Positions 1 to 5,869 of a DNA stretch of 11,621 bases are shown here, piece by piece; the first letter of the stretch is position 1, and each line of letters begins with the position of its first letter. This DNA is from CAYQUV01 sp964421005. Lineage in GTDB: Bacteria; Patescibacteriota; Minisyncoccia; Minisyncoccales; CG1-02-41-26. The stretch covers positions 1 to 11,621 of the forward strand of contig CAYQUV010000023.1 of the NCBI GenBank assembly GCA_964421005.1, given 5' to 3'. Made by a program: the position numbers and the translations under genes. The notes beneath the pieces were generated by a model. It was given only the letters and a program-made list of their open reading frames with translations, made no database searches and was not told the origin of the DNA.

Positions 1-383
1 ATATTAAGAGTATGAATAGTATGATTTTCAGAAGTTTGACCGCTCCTAAAGAAGAAAACGTTTATCAACTCCAACTTTATCTTCATTATTTTAATATTAA
101 AAAAGGGATATTACTTTATATAGATAAAGACCAACAGAATATTAAAGAATTTTTAATTGAGTACGACCCTCAACTCTGCCAGAATCTCATTTCTGGGTTT
201 AAGAAACTTCGAGAAAAAATTGATTCAGATATTGTTCCTGCGGCTCTTCCTGATTATCCAAATAACTGGCAATGTAATTATTGTCAGTTCAGAACAATTT
301 GCGATGCAACTGGCAGAGGGGAAATTAATTGGTTGGATTTTAAAAAGAAAATTGAAGAAAAAGGTGAAGAAATCCAGCAGTAA
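1..383 (+). CDS. PD-(D/E)XK nuclease, Cas4/RecB-like with Fe-S cysteines (3' part only)
   Basis: The gene is cut by the left window edge. The reading frame is open from base 3, so the ATG at 12 is internal and not the start. The first complete codons read I-K-S, which fits the (D/E)-x-K catalytic motif of the PD-(D/E)XK fold; the Lys (bases 6-8) would be the active-site lysine and the acidic residue would lie just outside the window. About 20 codons on, Y-Q-L-Q-L-Y (63-80) fits the QxxxY motif of the RecB/Cas4 branch. Near the end, C-x2-C-x5-C (273-302) matches the C-terminal cysteine cluster that, with one upstream Cys, holds an iron-sulphur cluster in Cas4/AddB-type nucleases. The family cuts or resects DNA ends. 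No cas genes or CRISPR repeats are visible, so a stand-alone repair nuclease is more likely than a CRISPR Cas4. The end overlaps the next gene. Confidence 0.75.
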   Translation, partial: IKSMNSMIFRSLTAPKEENVYQLQLYLHYFNIKKGILLYIDKDQQNIKEFLIEYDPQLCQNLISGFKKLREKIDSDIVPAALPDYPNNWQCNYCQFRTICDATGRGEINWLDFKKKIEEKGEEIQQ

Positions 384-1038
384 AACAGAAATTAAACCGA
401 ATAAAGGAAAAGTTCTTAAGCGAGAATTTTTTAATCGTCCAACCTTGAAAGTAGCTCAAGAACTTTTAGGGAAATATCTTGTTCGAAGAATTATTTACGG
501 TTCCTCTGGAAAATCCGGCAGACAAAAGTCAAAAATTATGAGAGGTAAAATTGTTGAAACCGAGGCTTATATTGGTCCTTGGGATAAAGCCTCTCATGCT
601 TTTGGTGGTAAGGTGACTGCTCGGAATAAAATTGAATATCGGGGAGGCGGTTATTGTTATATCTATCTGGTTTATGGAATGTATTGGCAGTTAAATATTA
701 CCACCGAAAAAGAGGGTAAGCCAGAATGTGTTTTAATCAGAGCTTTGGAGCCGGTTGCAGGGAATCAGAATTCTGGATCAAAAAATTTTTTTAATAAAGA
801 TAATAAATATTTAACCAATGGACCAGGCAAACTTTGTTGCTGGTTAAAACTTGATAAGTCTTTTTACGGAGAAGATTTAACCAAATCAAAGCGACTTTGG
901 GTTGAAGATAGAGGAGAGAAAATCAAAAAATCTCAAATTGTCAAAACCAAGAGAATTGGAATTGACTACGCTGAGGAATGGAAAGATAAACCTTGGCGTT
1001 TTTATATTTCAAACAACCCTTTTGTTTCAAAAAGATAA
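364..1038 (+). CDS. DNA-3-methyladenine glycosylase (AAG/MPG family)
   Basis: This base-excision repair enzyme removes alkylated purines from DNA. Taking the GTG at 364 gives 224 residues, near the usual family size. A frame extension back to 157 would lie wholly inside the upstream gene and reads as non-family sequence, and an ATG at 304 is a weaker alternative. Key residues by comparison with human AAG: the motif V-E-T-E-A-Y (64-69) holds the catalytic Glu67 and stacking Tyr69; His78, Tyr101 in Y-I-Y-L-V-Y-G-M-Y, Asn111 in L-N-I, and Arg126 in R-A-L-E-P are all present. N-G-P-G-K-L (152-157) is also typical. An insertion rich in Gly, Ser and Lys sits at about 46-60, and the first 16 residues are Lys-rich. 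The start overlaps the nuclease gene by 20 bases, which suggests translational coupling of two DNA-repair functions. No clear Shine-Dalgarno; only a purine-rich run precedes the GTG. Confidence 0.9.
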   Translation: MKKSSSKTEIKPNKGKVLKREFFNRPTLKVAQELLGKYLVRRIIYGSSGKSGRQKSKIMRGKIVETEAYIGPWDKASHAFGGKVTARNKIEYRGGGYCYIYLVYGMYWQLNITTEKEGKPECVLIRALEPVAGNQNSGSKNFFNKDNKYLTNGPGKLCCWLKLDKSFYGEDLTKSKRLWVEDRGEKIKKSQIVKTKRIGIDYAEEWKDKPWRFYISNNPFVSKR

Positions 1039-1052
1039 AGCAAGAATTAAAA

Positions 1053-1135
1053 AAGGCCTGATTTAAACCGTGAAATTAAGACACTCGTTTCCATTTTTGA
1101 AAAGAATGTTGCTTAAAATTATGGCATCAGGCCTT
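1053..1135 (-). terminator. long-loop hairpin with U-tract, likely terminator of the minus-strand gene
   Basis: A perfect 10-bp inverted repeat (AAGGCCTGAT at 1053-1062, ATCAGGCCTT at 1126-1135) encloses 63 bases. Read on the minus strand it lies about 30 bases after the stop of the 1167-1637 gene, and the second arm runs directly into a T tract (T6 on the minus strand, 1054-1049). That fits an intrinsic terminator. No T tract follows on the plus strand. The loop is far longer than usual, but it holds nested pairing (TTAAG with CTTAA, then CATT with AATG), so the RNA may form one extended rod. A small structured RNA is an alternative. Confidence 0.55.
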
Positions 1136-1166
1136 GAAAGATAGCGAGAACCGCACCATCTCATTT

Positions 1167-1637
1167 TCAATATTCCTCTTTTTCCAGAAGTAGTTTTTTC
1201 AATTCTTCCGTAGAAATTTTAACAATCTTTCTAACTATTTCCGGGTTTAAAGTAAAATTTTCTTCCTTATCTACCGGAATGAACTGCTGAAAAGAACTTT
1301 CTTCAATCAATGCTCTTAGCCTGATTATTCTTGTTTTGCTCTCATCCCCAAATTCCTCCAGAGGAATTTTAATTTTATCTAAACCTTTTCCTCCATTAAT
1401 TAAAGTGAGATGAACATATCTGGGAGTTTTTCGGATTAGAGCATTGACCAAAAGTCCGGCGTACTGCTTCTCCAAATTTCCGTTCCTAAACCTTTCCACT
1501 CTTATTATTTCTCCGATTGAGTTAACAGTGTGAATTTTGCTTCGGAGAAAAATAGATTTTAACTGCGGAGAAAATGAAGAAGGGCTGGCCCTGGCTTGAG
1601 ATTTTTTCGGCTCTCGCTTGCTTTTTTGTCTGCTCAT
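1167..1637 (-). CDS. hypothetical basic protein, strongly expressed signals
   Basis: I do not recognise this 156-residue protein. It is the only minus-strand gene here. The start is taken at the ATG (1637-1635) because a perfect AAGGAGGT lies seven bases before it; a GTG at 1646 in the same frame overlaps that site and is unlikely to be used. Residues 1-30 are rich in Lys, Arg and Ser and look disordered. Residues 30-95 look like a small beta-rich fold (alternating hydrophobics, I-I-R-V-E-R-F, Y-V-H-L-T-L-I-N-G-G), and the C-terminus (about 125-153) looks helical and charged, ending K-L-L-L-E-K-E-E-Y. No cysteines, no signal peptide and no membrane segment. The basic tail might bind nucleic acid, which is inference only. 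It ends in TGA, the only such stop among the called genes. It has its own promoter and a terminator-like hairpin, so it is a single-gene unit divergent from murA. Confidence 0.75.
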   Translation of the reverse strand: MSRQKSKREPKKSQARASPSSFSPQLKSIFLRSKIHTVNSIGEIIRVERFRNGNLEKQYAGLLVNALIRKTPRYVHLTLINGGKGLDKIKIPLEEFGDESKTRIIRLRALIEESSFQQFIPVDKEENFTLNPEIVRKIVKISTEELKKLLLEKEEY

Positions 1638-1644
1638 TTCCAGC

Positions 1645-1652
1645 ACCTCCTT
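1645..1652 (-). promoter_or_regulatory. perfect Shine-Dalgarno of the 1167-1637 gene
   Basis: On the minus strand the sequence reads AAGGAGGT, then seven bases, then ATG. It is one of only two strong Shine-Dalgarno sites in the window and decides the start of this gene. Confidence 0.85.
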
Positions 1653-1681
1653 AAATTTTGTTAATTTAATCTGCTAGTTTT

Positions 1682-1710
1682 AGTATATTTTCTTGAAATT
1701 ATAGTGTCAA
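1682..1710 (-). promoter_or_regulatory. near-consensus sigma-70 promoter for the 1167-1637 gene
   Basis: On the minus strand: TTGACA (1710-1705), a spacer of exactly 17 bases, then TATACT (1687-1682). This is 6/6 and 5/6 to the consensus with ideal spacing. Transcription would begin near 1675, giving a leader of roughly 38 bases that contains the Shine-Dalgarno. It is the best promoter in the window. Confidence 0.85.
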
Positions 1711-1856
1711 GAAAGAAACTTGTTTGGCTACAATGTTACTGAACGGTTTTTAGTAAGAGAAAACTGGGCCGGGAAAACTTCTACAATTTCCAAAAGCCAT
1801 ATGCTTCTCTCAACAGTTAAACGCCATTTGAGAGATTGTAAGAGAGGCTCAAAGAA
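1711..1856. other. divergent intergenic segment, possible coding remnant
   Basis: The gap between the minus-strand gene and murA is 313 bases (1638-1950); this is its middle part between the two promoters. No intact gene is evident. On the minus strand 44 codons are open from 1862 to a TAG at 1728, without a start codon at the upstream end, and the translation is protein-like (hydrophobic helix-like run containing W-L-L-E-I-V-E-V-F). On the plus strand 53 codons are open from 1705 to a TAA at 1864-1866, with only a TTG (1720) or late ATG (1801) as starts and no Shine-Dalgarno. Either could be a fragment of a lost gene; chance is also possible for frames this short. Confidence 0.3.
1806..1835. 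repeat. 8-bp inverted repeat upstream of the murA promoter
   Basis: TCTCTCAA (1806-1813) and TTGAGAGA (1828-1835) are perfect complements around a 14-base loop. A competing pairing of 1803-1810 with AGAGAGGC at 1841-1848 (one wobble) is also possible. It lies just upstream of the presumed -35 at 1857, so it could be an operator; no T tract follows it, so it is a poor terminator. Confidence 0.4.
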
Positions 1857-1884
1857 TTGTCGTTAACTAAGGATACTCTATAAT
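1857..1884 (+). promoter_or_regulatory. likely promoter of the murA gene series
   Basis: TTGTCG (1857-1862), 16-base spacer, then a perfect TATAAT (1879-1884). The -10 is consensus and the -35 is 3-4/6. The start would be near 1891, leaving a leader of about 60 bases before the murA ATG. No Shine-Dalgarno of normal strength is seen in that leader. Confidence 0.6.
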
Positions 1885-1950
1885 GTTATGGGTGTCTTTT
1901 GTTACTGCAGCTACTTGCTAATTCTGAAATTTTGAGATAAGATTAAGCTG

Positions 1951-3207
1951 ATGCCGGGAAAATTTATTATTAAAGGAAAAAACAGGCTGGAGGGAGAAAT
2001 TGAAGTTAGAGGAGCTAAAAACGCGGCAGGAGCCCTTTTGGCTGCTACTCTTTTAACCGATGAAGATTGTATTATTACAAATCTTCCCAGAGTTTCTGAT
2101 ATTTTGAATCTTCTGGATATTTTGAAAGAATTAGGGAAAGAAATAGACTGGCTCGGCGAAAGAGAAGTCAAAATTAAAGGAGGGGATATCGACCCCTCAA
2201 GGTTAGATTTTGAAAAAGTTTCCAAATCAAGAGTTTCCGTTCTTTTAATGGGAGCTCTTTTGCCTCGCTTTCGGAAGTTCAAAATTTCAAGACCGGGAGG
2301 GGACAGAATAGGGCTTCGACCAATTACCACTCATTTAGAAGCTTTAAAAGAATTAGGGGCTGAAGTGAAAAGAGAAGGCGATTTTTATTACTTCAATTCT
2401 CAAGAACTTCGAGGCAAGGAGATTGTTTTGCCGGAATTCAGCGTGACAGCAACGGAAAACTTAATGATGGCTTCAGCCTTAGCGACCGGGGAAACAATAA
2501 TAAAAGGCGCGGCCCAGGAGCCTCATGTTCAGGATTTAGGAAAAATGTTAAAGAAGATGGGGGCTGAAATAGAAGGGATTGGTACCCATACTTTGAGAAT
2601 TAAAGGCGTTAAAAAATTAAAAGGAACTGAGCACAGAGTTATTCCCGATTTTGTGGAGGCAGGGACTTTTCTTATAATGGGTCCGGCAACCGGAGGAAGA
2701 ATTAAGGTGAAGAATATGGAACCTGACCATTTAGATCTCTTTTTAAACAAACTTGAAGAAATAGGAATTGAGGTTAAGAAAAATAAAGACGCCGTTGAGG
2801 TTTCCGGAAACTCGAATTTGAAACCGGTCAGAGTTCAGGCTCTTCCTTATCCCGGTTTCCCGACCGACCTTCTTCCTTTGATTATTCCTCTTTTAACCCA
2901 GGCTGAAGGTAAAAGCTTGATTCATGACCCTTTGTATGAAAACCGATTAAATTTTGTTCATCAATTAAGAAAAATGGGTGCTGATATTGAAATTGTTGAT
3001 CCTCATCGAGCTTTTATTTTCGGGAAAACTCCACTTCGGGGAGTAAGCATTGAATCGTGGGATATAAGGGCGGGAGCTGCCCTGGTTGTAGCCGGATTGA
3101 TGGCAGAAGGGGAAACTATAATTCAAAATATTGGACAGATAGACAGAGGATATGAGAGGATAGAAGATAGATTAAAGATTCTGGGGGCTGAGATTAAACG
3201 GAGCTAA
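1951..3207 (+). CDS. murA: UDP-N-acetylglucosamine 1-carboxyvinyltransferase with Asp at the fosfomycin site
   Basis: MurA transfers enolpyruvate from PEP to UDP-GlcNAc, the first committed step of peptidoglycan synthesis, in the cytoplasm. At 418 residues it matches E. coli MurA. Seen: the substrate-binding G-A-K-N (Lys23-Asn24), the mobile loop P-G-G-D-R-I-G-L-R-P (115-124) with Arg123 equivalent to E. coli Arg120, the P-T-D motif with Asp306 (general base, E. coli Asp305), D-I-R-A-G-A-A (Arg373), and I-D-R-G-Y-E-R (Arg399, E. coli Arg397). The loop Cys that fosfomycin alkylates (E. coli Cys115) is Asp118 here. This substitution is known from mycobacteria and chlamydiae, where the enzyme stays active and is fosfomycin-insensitive. 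EPSP synthase (AroA) is excluded by the MurA-type loop and C-terminus. It is the first gene of the plus-strand series, and mreB follows after 28 bases. Confidence 0.97.
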   Translation: MPGKFIIKGKNRLEGEIEVRGAKNAAGALLAATLLTDEDCIITNLPRVSDILNLLDILKELGKEIDWLGEREVKIKGGDIDPSRLDFEKVSKSRVSVLLMGALLPRFRKFKISRPGGDRIGLRPITTHLEALKELGAEVKREGDFYYFNSQELRGKEIVLPEFSVTATENLMMASALATGETIIKGAAQEPHVQDLGKMLKKMGAEIEGIGTHTLRIKGVKKLKGTEHRVIPDFVEAGTFLIMGPATGGRIKVKNMEPDHLDLFLNKLEEIGIEVKKNKDAVEVSGNSNLKPVRVQALPYPGFPTDLLPLIIPLLTQAEGKSLIHDPLYENRLNFVHQLRKMGADIEIVDPHRAFIFGKTPLRGVSIESWDIRAGAALVVAGLMAEGETIIQNIGQIDRGYERIEDRLKILGAEIKRS

Positions 3208-3235
3208 ACTTAAAATCCTTATTTTAAATGAATTT

Positions 3236-4243
3236 ATGTTTGTAACAAAAATAGCAATTGATTTAGGAACTTGTAATTCTCTGGTTTTTGTTCCCAAAAA
3301 AGGAATAGTTTTAAAGGAGCCTTCGGTGGTGGCTGTTACCGTTCCCGAAAAGAAAATTCTGGCAGTGGGAGAAGAAGCAAAATCAATGATAGGAAGAACT
3401 CCTGATACAATAAAAGTTTATCGTCCTTTGAAAGACGGAGTAATTGCCGATTACCGGGTAACCCAAGCGATGATTCGTCATTTTATCGAAAAAGCCCAAA
3501 GGGGGATAAAAATTTTTAAGCCTGAGTTGGTAATTTCGGTGCCGGCCGGGTCAACGTCCACCGAAAGGAGGGCAGTTATCGGAGCTGCTCAGAGTGCCGG
3601 GGCAAAGAGAGCATTTGTAGTAAAAGAACCGATTTTGGCAGCAATCGGAGCAGGGATTCCTATTAACTCAAGCCAGGGTAATATGGTTATTGATATTGGC
3701 GGTGGAACGTCAGAGATTGCCGTTATATCGCTTGGCGGAATTGTTACTTCAAATTCCACAAGAGTTGGTGGAGACAAGATGGATCTGGCAATTGCCGAGC
3801 ATATTAAAAAGAAATACAATTTAGTAATTGGCACCCAAACGGCTGAGGAGATAAAAATAAAAATCGGGACGGCAATCAGCCAGAGAAAAGAGAATTTTTT
3901 TGAGATTCGGGGAAGAGGATTGGTTTCCGGGTTGCCAAAAAATATTAAAGTTTCTTCAAATGAATTTGTCTCTCCGTTAAAAGAAGTTCTGGAACAAATT
4001 ATAGAGGCAATAAAGCAGGTTTTAAGGAAAACCCCGCCGGAACTTTCAGCTGATATTATGGATAAAGGGATGATTTTGACAGGCGGCGGTTCTTTGCTTA
4101 GAAATATTGATAGATTGATAGCCCAAACAACCGGCGTTCCTTGTTTTGTTGGAGAAGAACCTTTGTATTGTGTTATCAAGGGGATCGGTGTTGTTCTTGA
4201 AAATTTAGAAACATACAAAAAGAGTTTAATGAGTAAAAATTAA
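3236..4243 (+). CDS. mreB: MreB-like actin-family shape protein, copy 1 (no N-terminal extension)
   Basis: A 335-residue bacterial actin homologue that would polymerise with ATP and guide cell-wall synthesis. Nucleotide-binding motifs are clear: phosphate-1 I-D-L-G-T (8-12, Asp9), Glu131 before Pro132 at the catalytic position, phosphate-2 V-I-D-I-G-G-G-T (151-158), and adenosine motif L-T-G-G-G-S-L-L (281-288). The conserved V-G-G-D-K-M-D (177-183) is intact. Differences from typical MreB: the protein begins M-F-V-T-K-I-A-I-D-L, so the membrane-binding N-terminal amphipathic helix is missing, and the usual R-G-G-G near the end is K-G-I-G (315-318). A second copy lies at 8300. mreC and mreD are not adjacent. 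No Shine-Dalgarno precedes the ATG. Placement behind murA links it to wall synthesis. Whether it is a true MreB or an Mbl/MreBH-like paralogue cannot be settled here. Confidence 0.92.
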   Translation: MFVTKIAIDLGTCNSLVFVPKKGIVLKEPSVVAVTVPEKKILAVGEEAKSMIGRTPDTIKVYRPLKDGVIADYRVTQAMIRHFIEKAQRGIKIFKPELVISVPAGSTSTERRAVIGAAQSAGAKRAFVVKEPILAAIGAGIPINSSQGNMVIDIGGGTSEIAVISLGGIVTSNSTRVGGDKMDLAIAEHIKKKYNLVIGTQTAEEIKIKIGTAISQRKENFFEIRGRGLVSGLPKNIKVSSNEFVSPLKEVLEQIIEAIKQVLRKTPPELSADIMDKGMILTGGGSLLRNIDRLIAQTTGVPCFVGEEPLYCVIKGIGVVLENLETYKKSLMSKN

Positions 4244-4279
4244 ATTTTTGTAAATGAATTTTTTTGTTGATAAATTTTT

Positions 4280-5239
4280 ATGGAAATTGTCGGTCATAAA
4301 ACTCAATGGCAGTTTTTACGGCAGATAGTTTTAAATCGAAAGGTTCCTCAAGCAATGATTTTTACGGGAATGGACGGCTTGGGTAAAAAAAAGGTAGCCT
4401 TGGAGTTTATTAAGTTTTTGAACTGCCAGAATAGAAATTCTCAAGGAGCTTGCCAGAGTTGTCTGTCCTGTAAATCAATTGACAGAAACCAGCACCCTGA
4501 TTTGATTTTGCTCTCTTCAGAGAAGAAGGAAATTCAAATTTCTCAAGTCAGAGAACTCCAGAAAGCCTTAGCCCTTCGTCCACGGTTGTCGGTTTTTAAA
4601 TCGGTAATTATTGATAATGCCGAAAGTTTAAATTCAGAATCCCAAAATTGCCTTTTAAAAACATTGGAAGAACCGAAAGGGCCGGCCGTTTTGATTCTTA
4701 TTACTTCAAGAATTGACGCTTTGTTTGAGACAATTCGCTCAAGATGTCAGATTTTAAAATTTTATCCTGTTCCTTTTGAAGAATTGGAGAAAAGTTTTCA
4801 AGGTCAGATTCCGTCAGAGAAACTTAAGAAAATATTTTTATTATCTTTAGGAGAGCCGGGGAAGGTGATAAATTTTTTAAAAGATTCTAAAAGATTATCA
4901 ACCGAGTTGGAAAATTTCAAAAAAATAGAAATGCTTTTGAATCTTACTCTTTCCGAAAGATTTTCTTTCTCCCAGAAATTTTTTGAAAAAGAAGATTCCG
5001 GTCAGGAATTAAATTGTTTTCTGGAAACTTTTGAGAATTATTTGAGGCTGGCTTTTTTGAAAAAGATAGGATTAAAAAAAGAAATTTTTAACTCCTTTAA
5101 TTTGGAAATACCGGAAAAATATTCTACTCTGAAAATTAGAGAAGCAATAAATTTAGTAGAAGATTTAAAGGTTTTAACCTCTAGAACAAACATTAATCAA
5201 AAATTGGCTTTTGAGAATCTAATGATTGCGCTTTCTTAA
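4280..5239 (+). CDS. holB: DNA polymerase III delta' subunit (clamp loader)
   Basis: A 319-residue AAA+ protein of the clamp-loader complex that loads the sliding clamp onto primed DNA. In order: N-terminal G-H-K-T (5-8); a P-loop-like G-x2-G-L-G-K-K (30-37) in which the usual Ser/Thr after Lys is Lys, as in Bacillus HolB, so ATP hydrolysis is doubtful; a four-cysteine zinc module at Cys49, Cys58, Cys61 and Cys64; Walker B-like I-I-D-N-A-E (110-115); and R-S-R-C (153-156), the SRC sensor/arginine-finger motif of delta' and tau/gamma. Cysteine spacing and the degenerate P-loop favour delta' over DnaX, which is also longer. The C-terminal third (about 200-319) is a divergent helical collar region. 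No Shine-Dalgarno is seen in the 36-base gap after mreB; the leader is almost all A and T. Confidence 0.9.
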   Translation: MEIVGHKTQWQFLRQIVLNRKVPQAMIFTGMDGLGKKKVALEFIKFLNCQNRNSQGACQSCLSCKSIDRNQHPDLILLSSEKKEIQISQVRELQKALALRPRLSVFKSVIIDNAESLNSESQNCLLKTLEEPKGPAVLILITSRIDALFETIRSRCQILKFYPVPFEELEKSFQGQIPSEKLKKIFLLSLGEPGKVINFLKDSKRLSTELENFKKIEMLLNLTLSERFSFSQKFFEKEDSGQELNCFLETFENYLRLAFLKKIGLKKEIFNSFNLEIPEKYSTLKIREAINLVEDLKVLTSRTNINQKLAFENLMIALS

Positions 5240-5264
5240 TCTGATTTAAATTTTTTTTAAATTT

Positions 5265-5822
5265 ATGTCTTACCAAGAAATTATTGAGAAAATAAAACCA
5301 GAACTGGATAAGGCTCAAGAAAGTTTTAAAAACAATTTAATGGAAATAAGAGCCGGCAGATTATCAACTGCTTTAATAGAAGATATAAAGGTGGAGTGTT
5401 TTGGCCAGGTTTTGCCATTAAAACAACTTGGGGCGATTTCTACTTCTTCTTCAAAAGAGATTTTAGTTCAGCTTTGGGATGAAAGCTACGTTGAAGCAGT
5501 GGTTAAGGCTATTGAAAAAAGAAATCTTGGTCTGGGAGTCAGGATAGAAGGAAATAGTATCTATCTTTCTGCTCCTCCTTTGACCGAGGATTCTAAAAAG
5601 AATTTAGTGAAAGTTTTAAACCAAAAAAAAGAAGAAACTTTTCAGACTATCCGTCGCATAAGAGACAGGGCTTGGAAAGAAATTCAAGATGCTTTCCAAA
5701 AGAAAGAAATAGGTGAGGACGATAAATACAAAGGAAAAGATAAACTGGAAGATTTAATAAGAGAAACCCGGGAAGAAATAGAAGAACTGGTTGAGAATAA
5801 AAGAAAAGAGATTGAAGATTAA
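5265..5822 (+). CDS. frr: ribosome recycling factor
   Basis: RRF works with EF-G to split the post-termination ribosome. The 185 residues equal the family norm. The N-terminal helix leads to R-A-G-R (29-32, family R-x-G-R), then domain II residues V-E-C-F-G-x3-P-L (43-52) and L-G-A-I-S. P-P-L-T-E (104-108) begins the return long helices, with I-R-R-I-R-D-R (129-135) carrying the arginines equivalent to the essential E. coli Arg129 and Arg132. The usual R-R-D-A-N is changed to R-D-R-A-W here. G-E-D-D (150-153) is typical. The C-terminus is a charged helix ending K-E-I-E-D. The start follows 25 bases after holB with an A/T-only leader and no Shine-Dalgarno. In many bacteria frr follows pyrH; here holB is its upstream neighbour. 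Confidence 0.97.
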   Translation: MSYQEIIEKIKPELDKAQESFKNNLMEIRAGRLSTALIEDIKVECFGQVLPLKQLGAISTSSSKEILVQLWDESYVEAVVKAIEKRNLGLGVRIEGNSIYLSAPPLTEDSKKNLVKVLNQKKEETFQTIRRIRDRAWKEIQDAFQKKEIGEDDKYKGKDKLEDLIRETREEIEELVENKRKEIED

Positions 5823-5854
5823 ATCTACACCATTTTGCTGTTTTATTATATTTT

Positions 5855-5860
5855 TATAAT
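5855..5860 (+). promoter_or_regulatory. possible -10 element giving a near-leaderless rseP transcript
   Basis: A consensus TATAAT ends ten bases before the rseP ATG (5870), so transcription from it would start almost at the start codon. No good -35 sits at the right distance (TTGCTG at 5835-5840 leaves only 14 bases). The TATAAT also forms a small inverted repeat with ATTATA (5845-5850). AT-rich DNA makes chance matches common. Confidence 0.25.
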
Positions 5861-5869
5861 AGATAAACT

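Noticed and set aside
157..363. N-terminal extension of the glycosylase back to the ATG at 157
   Set aside because: It lies completely inside the nuclease gene in another frame and shows no glycosylase similarity; the GTG at 364 gives the normal family length.
1..383. CRISPR-Cas locus, because of the Cas4-like nuclease
   Set aside because: No repeats, no cas1/cas2 and no other cas gene are seen; the right-hand neighbour is a DNA glycosylase.
1055..1133. tRNA-like gene: 7-bp GGCCTGA/TCAGGCC ends, 79 bases, with a TTC-containing central loop on the minus strand
   Set aside because: No D-arm with G18-G19, no proper T-loop (TTCRA missing its A) and a mismatched anticodon stem; the U tract fits a terminator better.
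1167..1169. TGA read as glycine (Gracilibacteria/Absconditabacteria code), extending the minus-strand protein
   Set aside because: No other gene in the window has an in-frame TGA, which would be expected if TGA coded for Gly; the extension also adds nothing recognisable.
1911..2330. Minus-strand open frame of 139 codons opposite murA
   Set aside because: It is antisense to well-conserved murA codons and its Ser/Pro/Ile-rich translation has the look of a shadow frame.
3589..4218. Minus-strand open frame of 209 codons opposite mreB copy 1
   Set aside because: Long, but wholly antisense to conserved MreB motifs; a similar antisense frame occurs opposite mreB copy 2 at 9085-9324, as expected from shared codon use.
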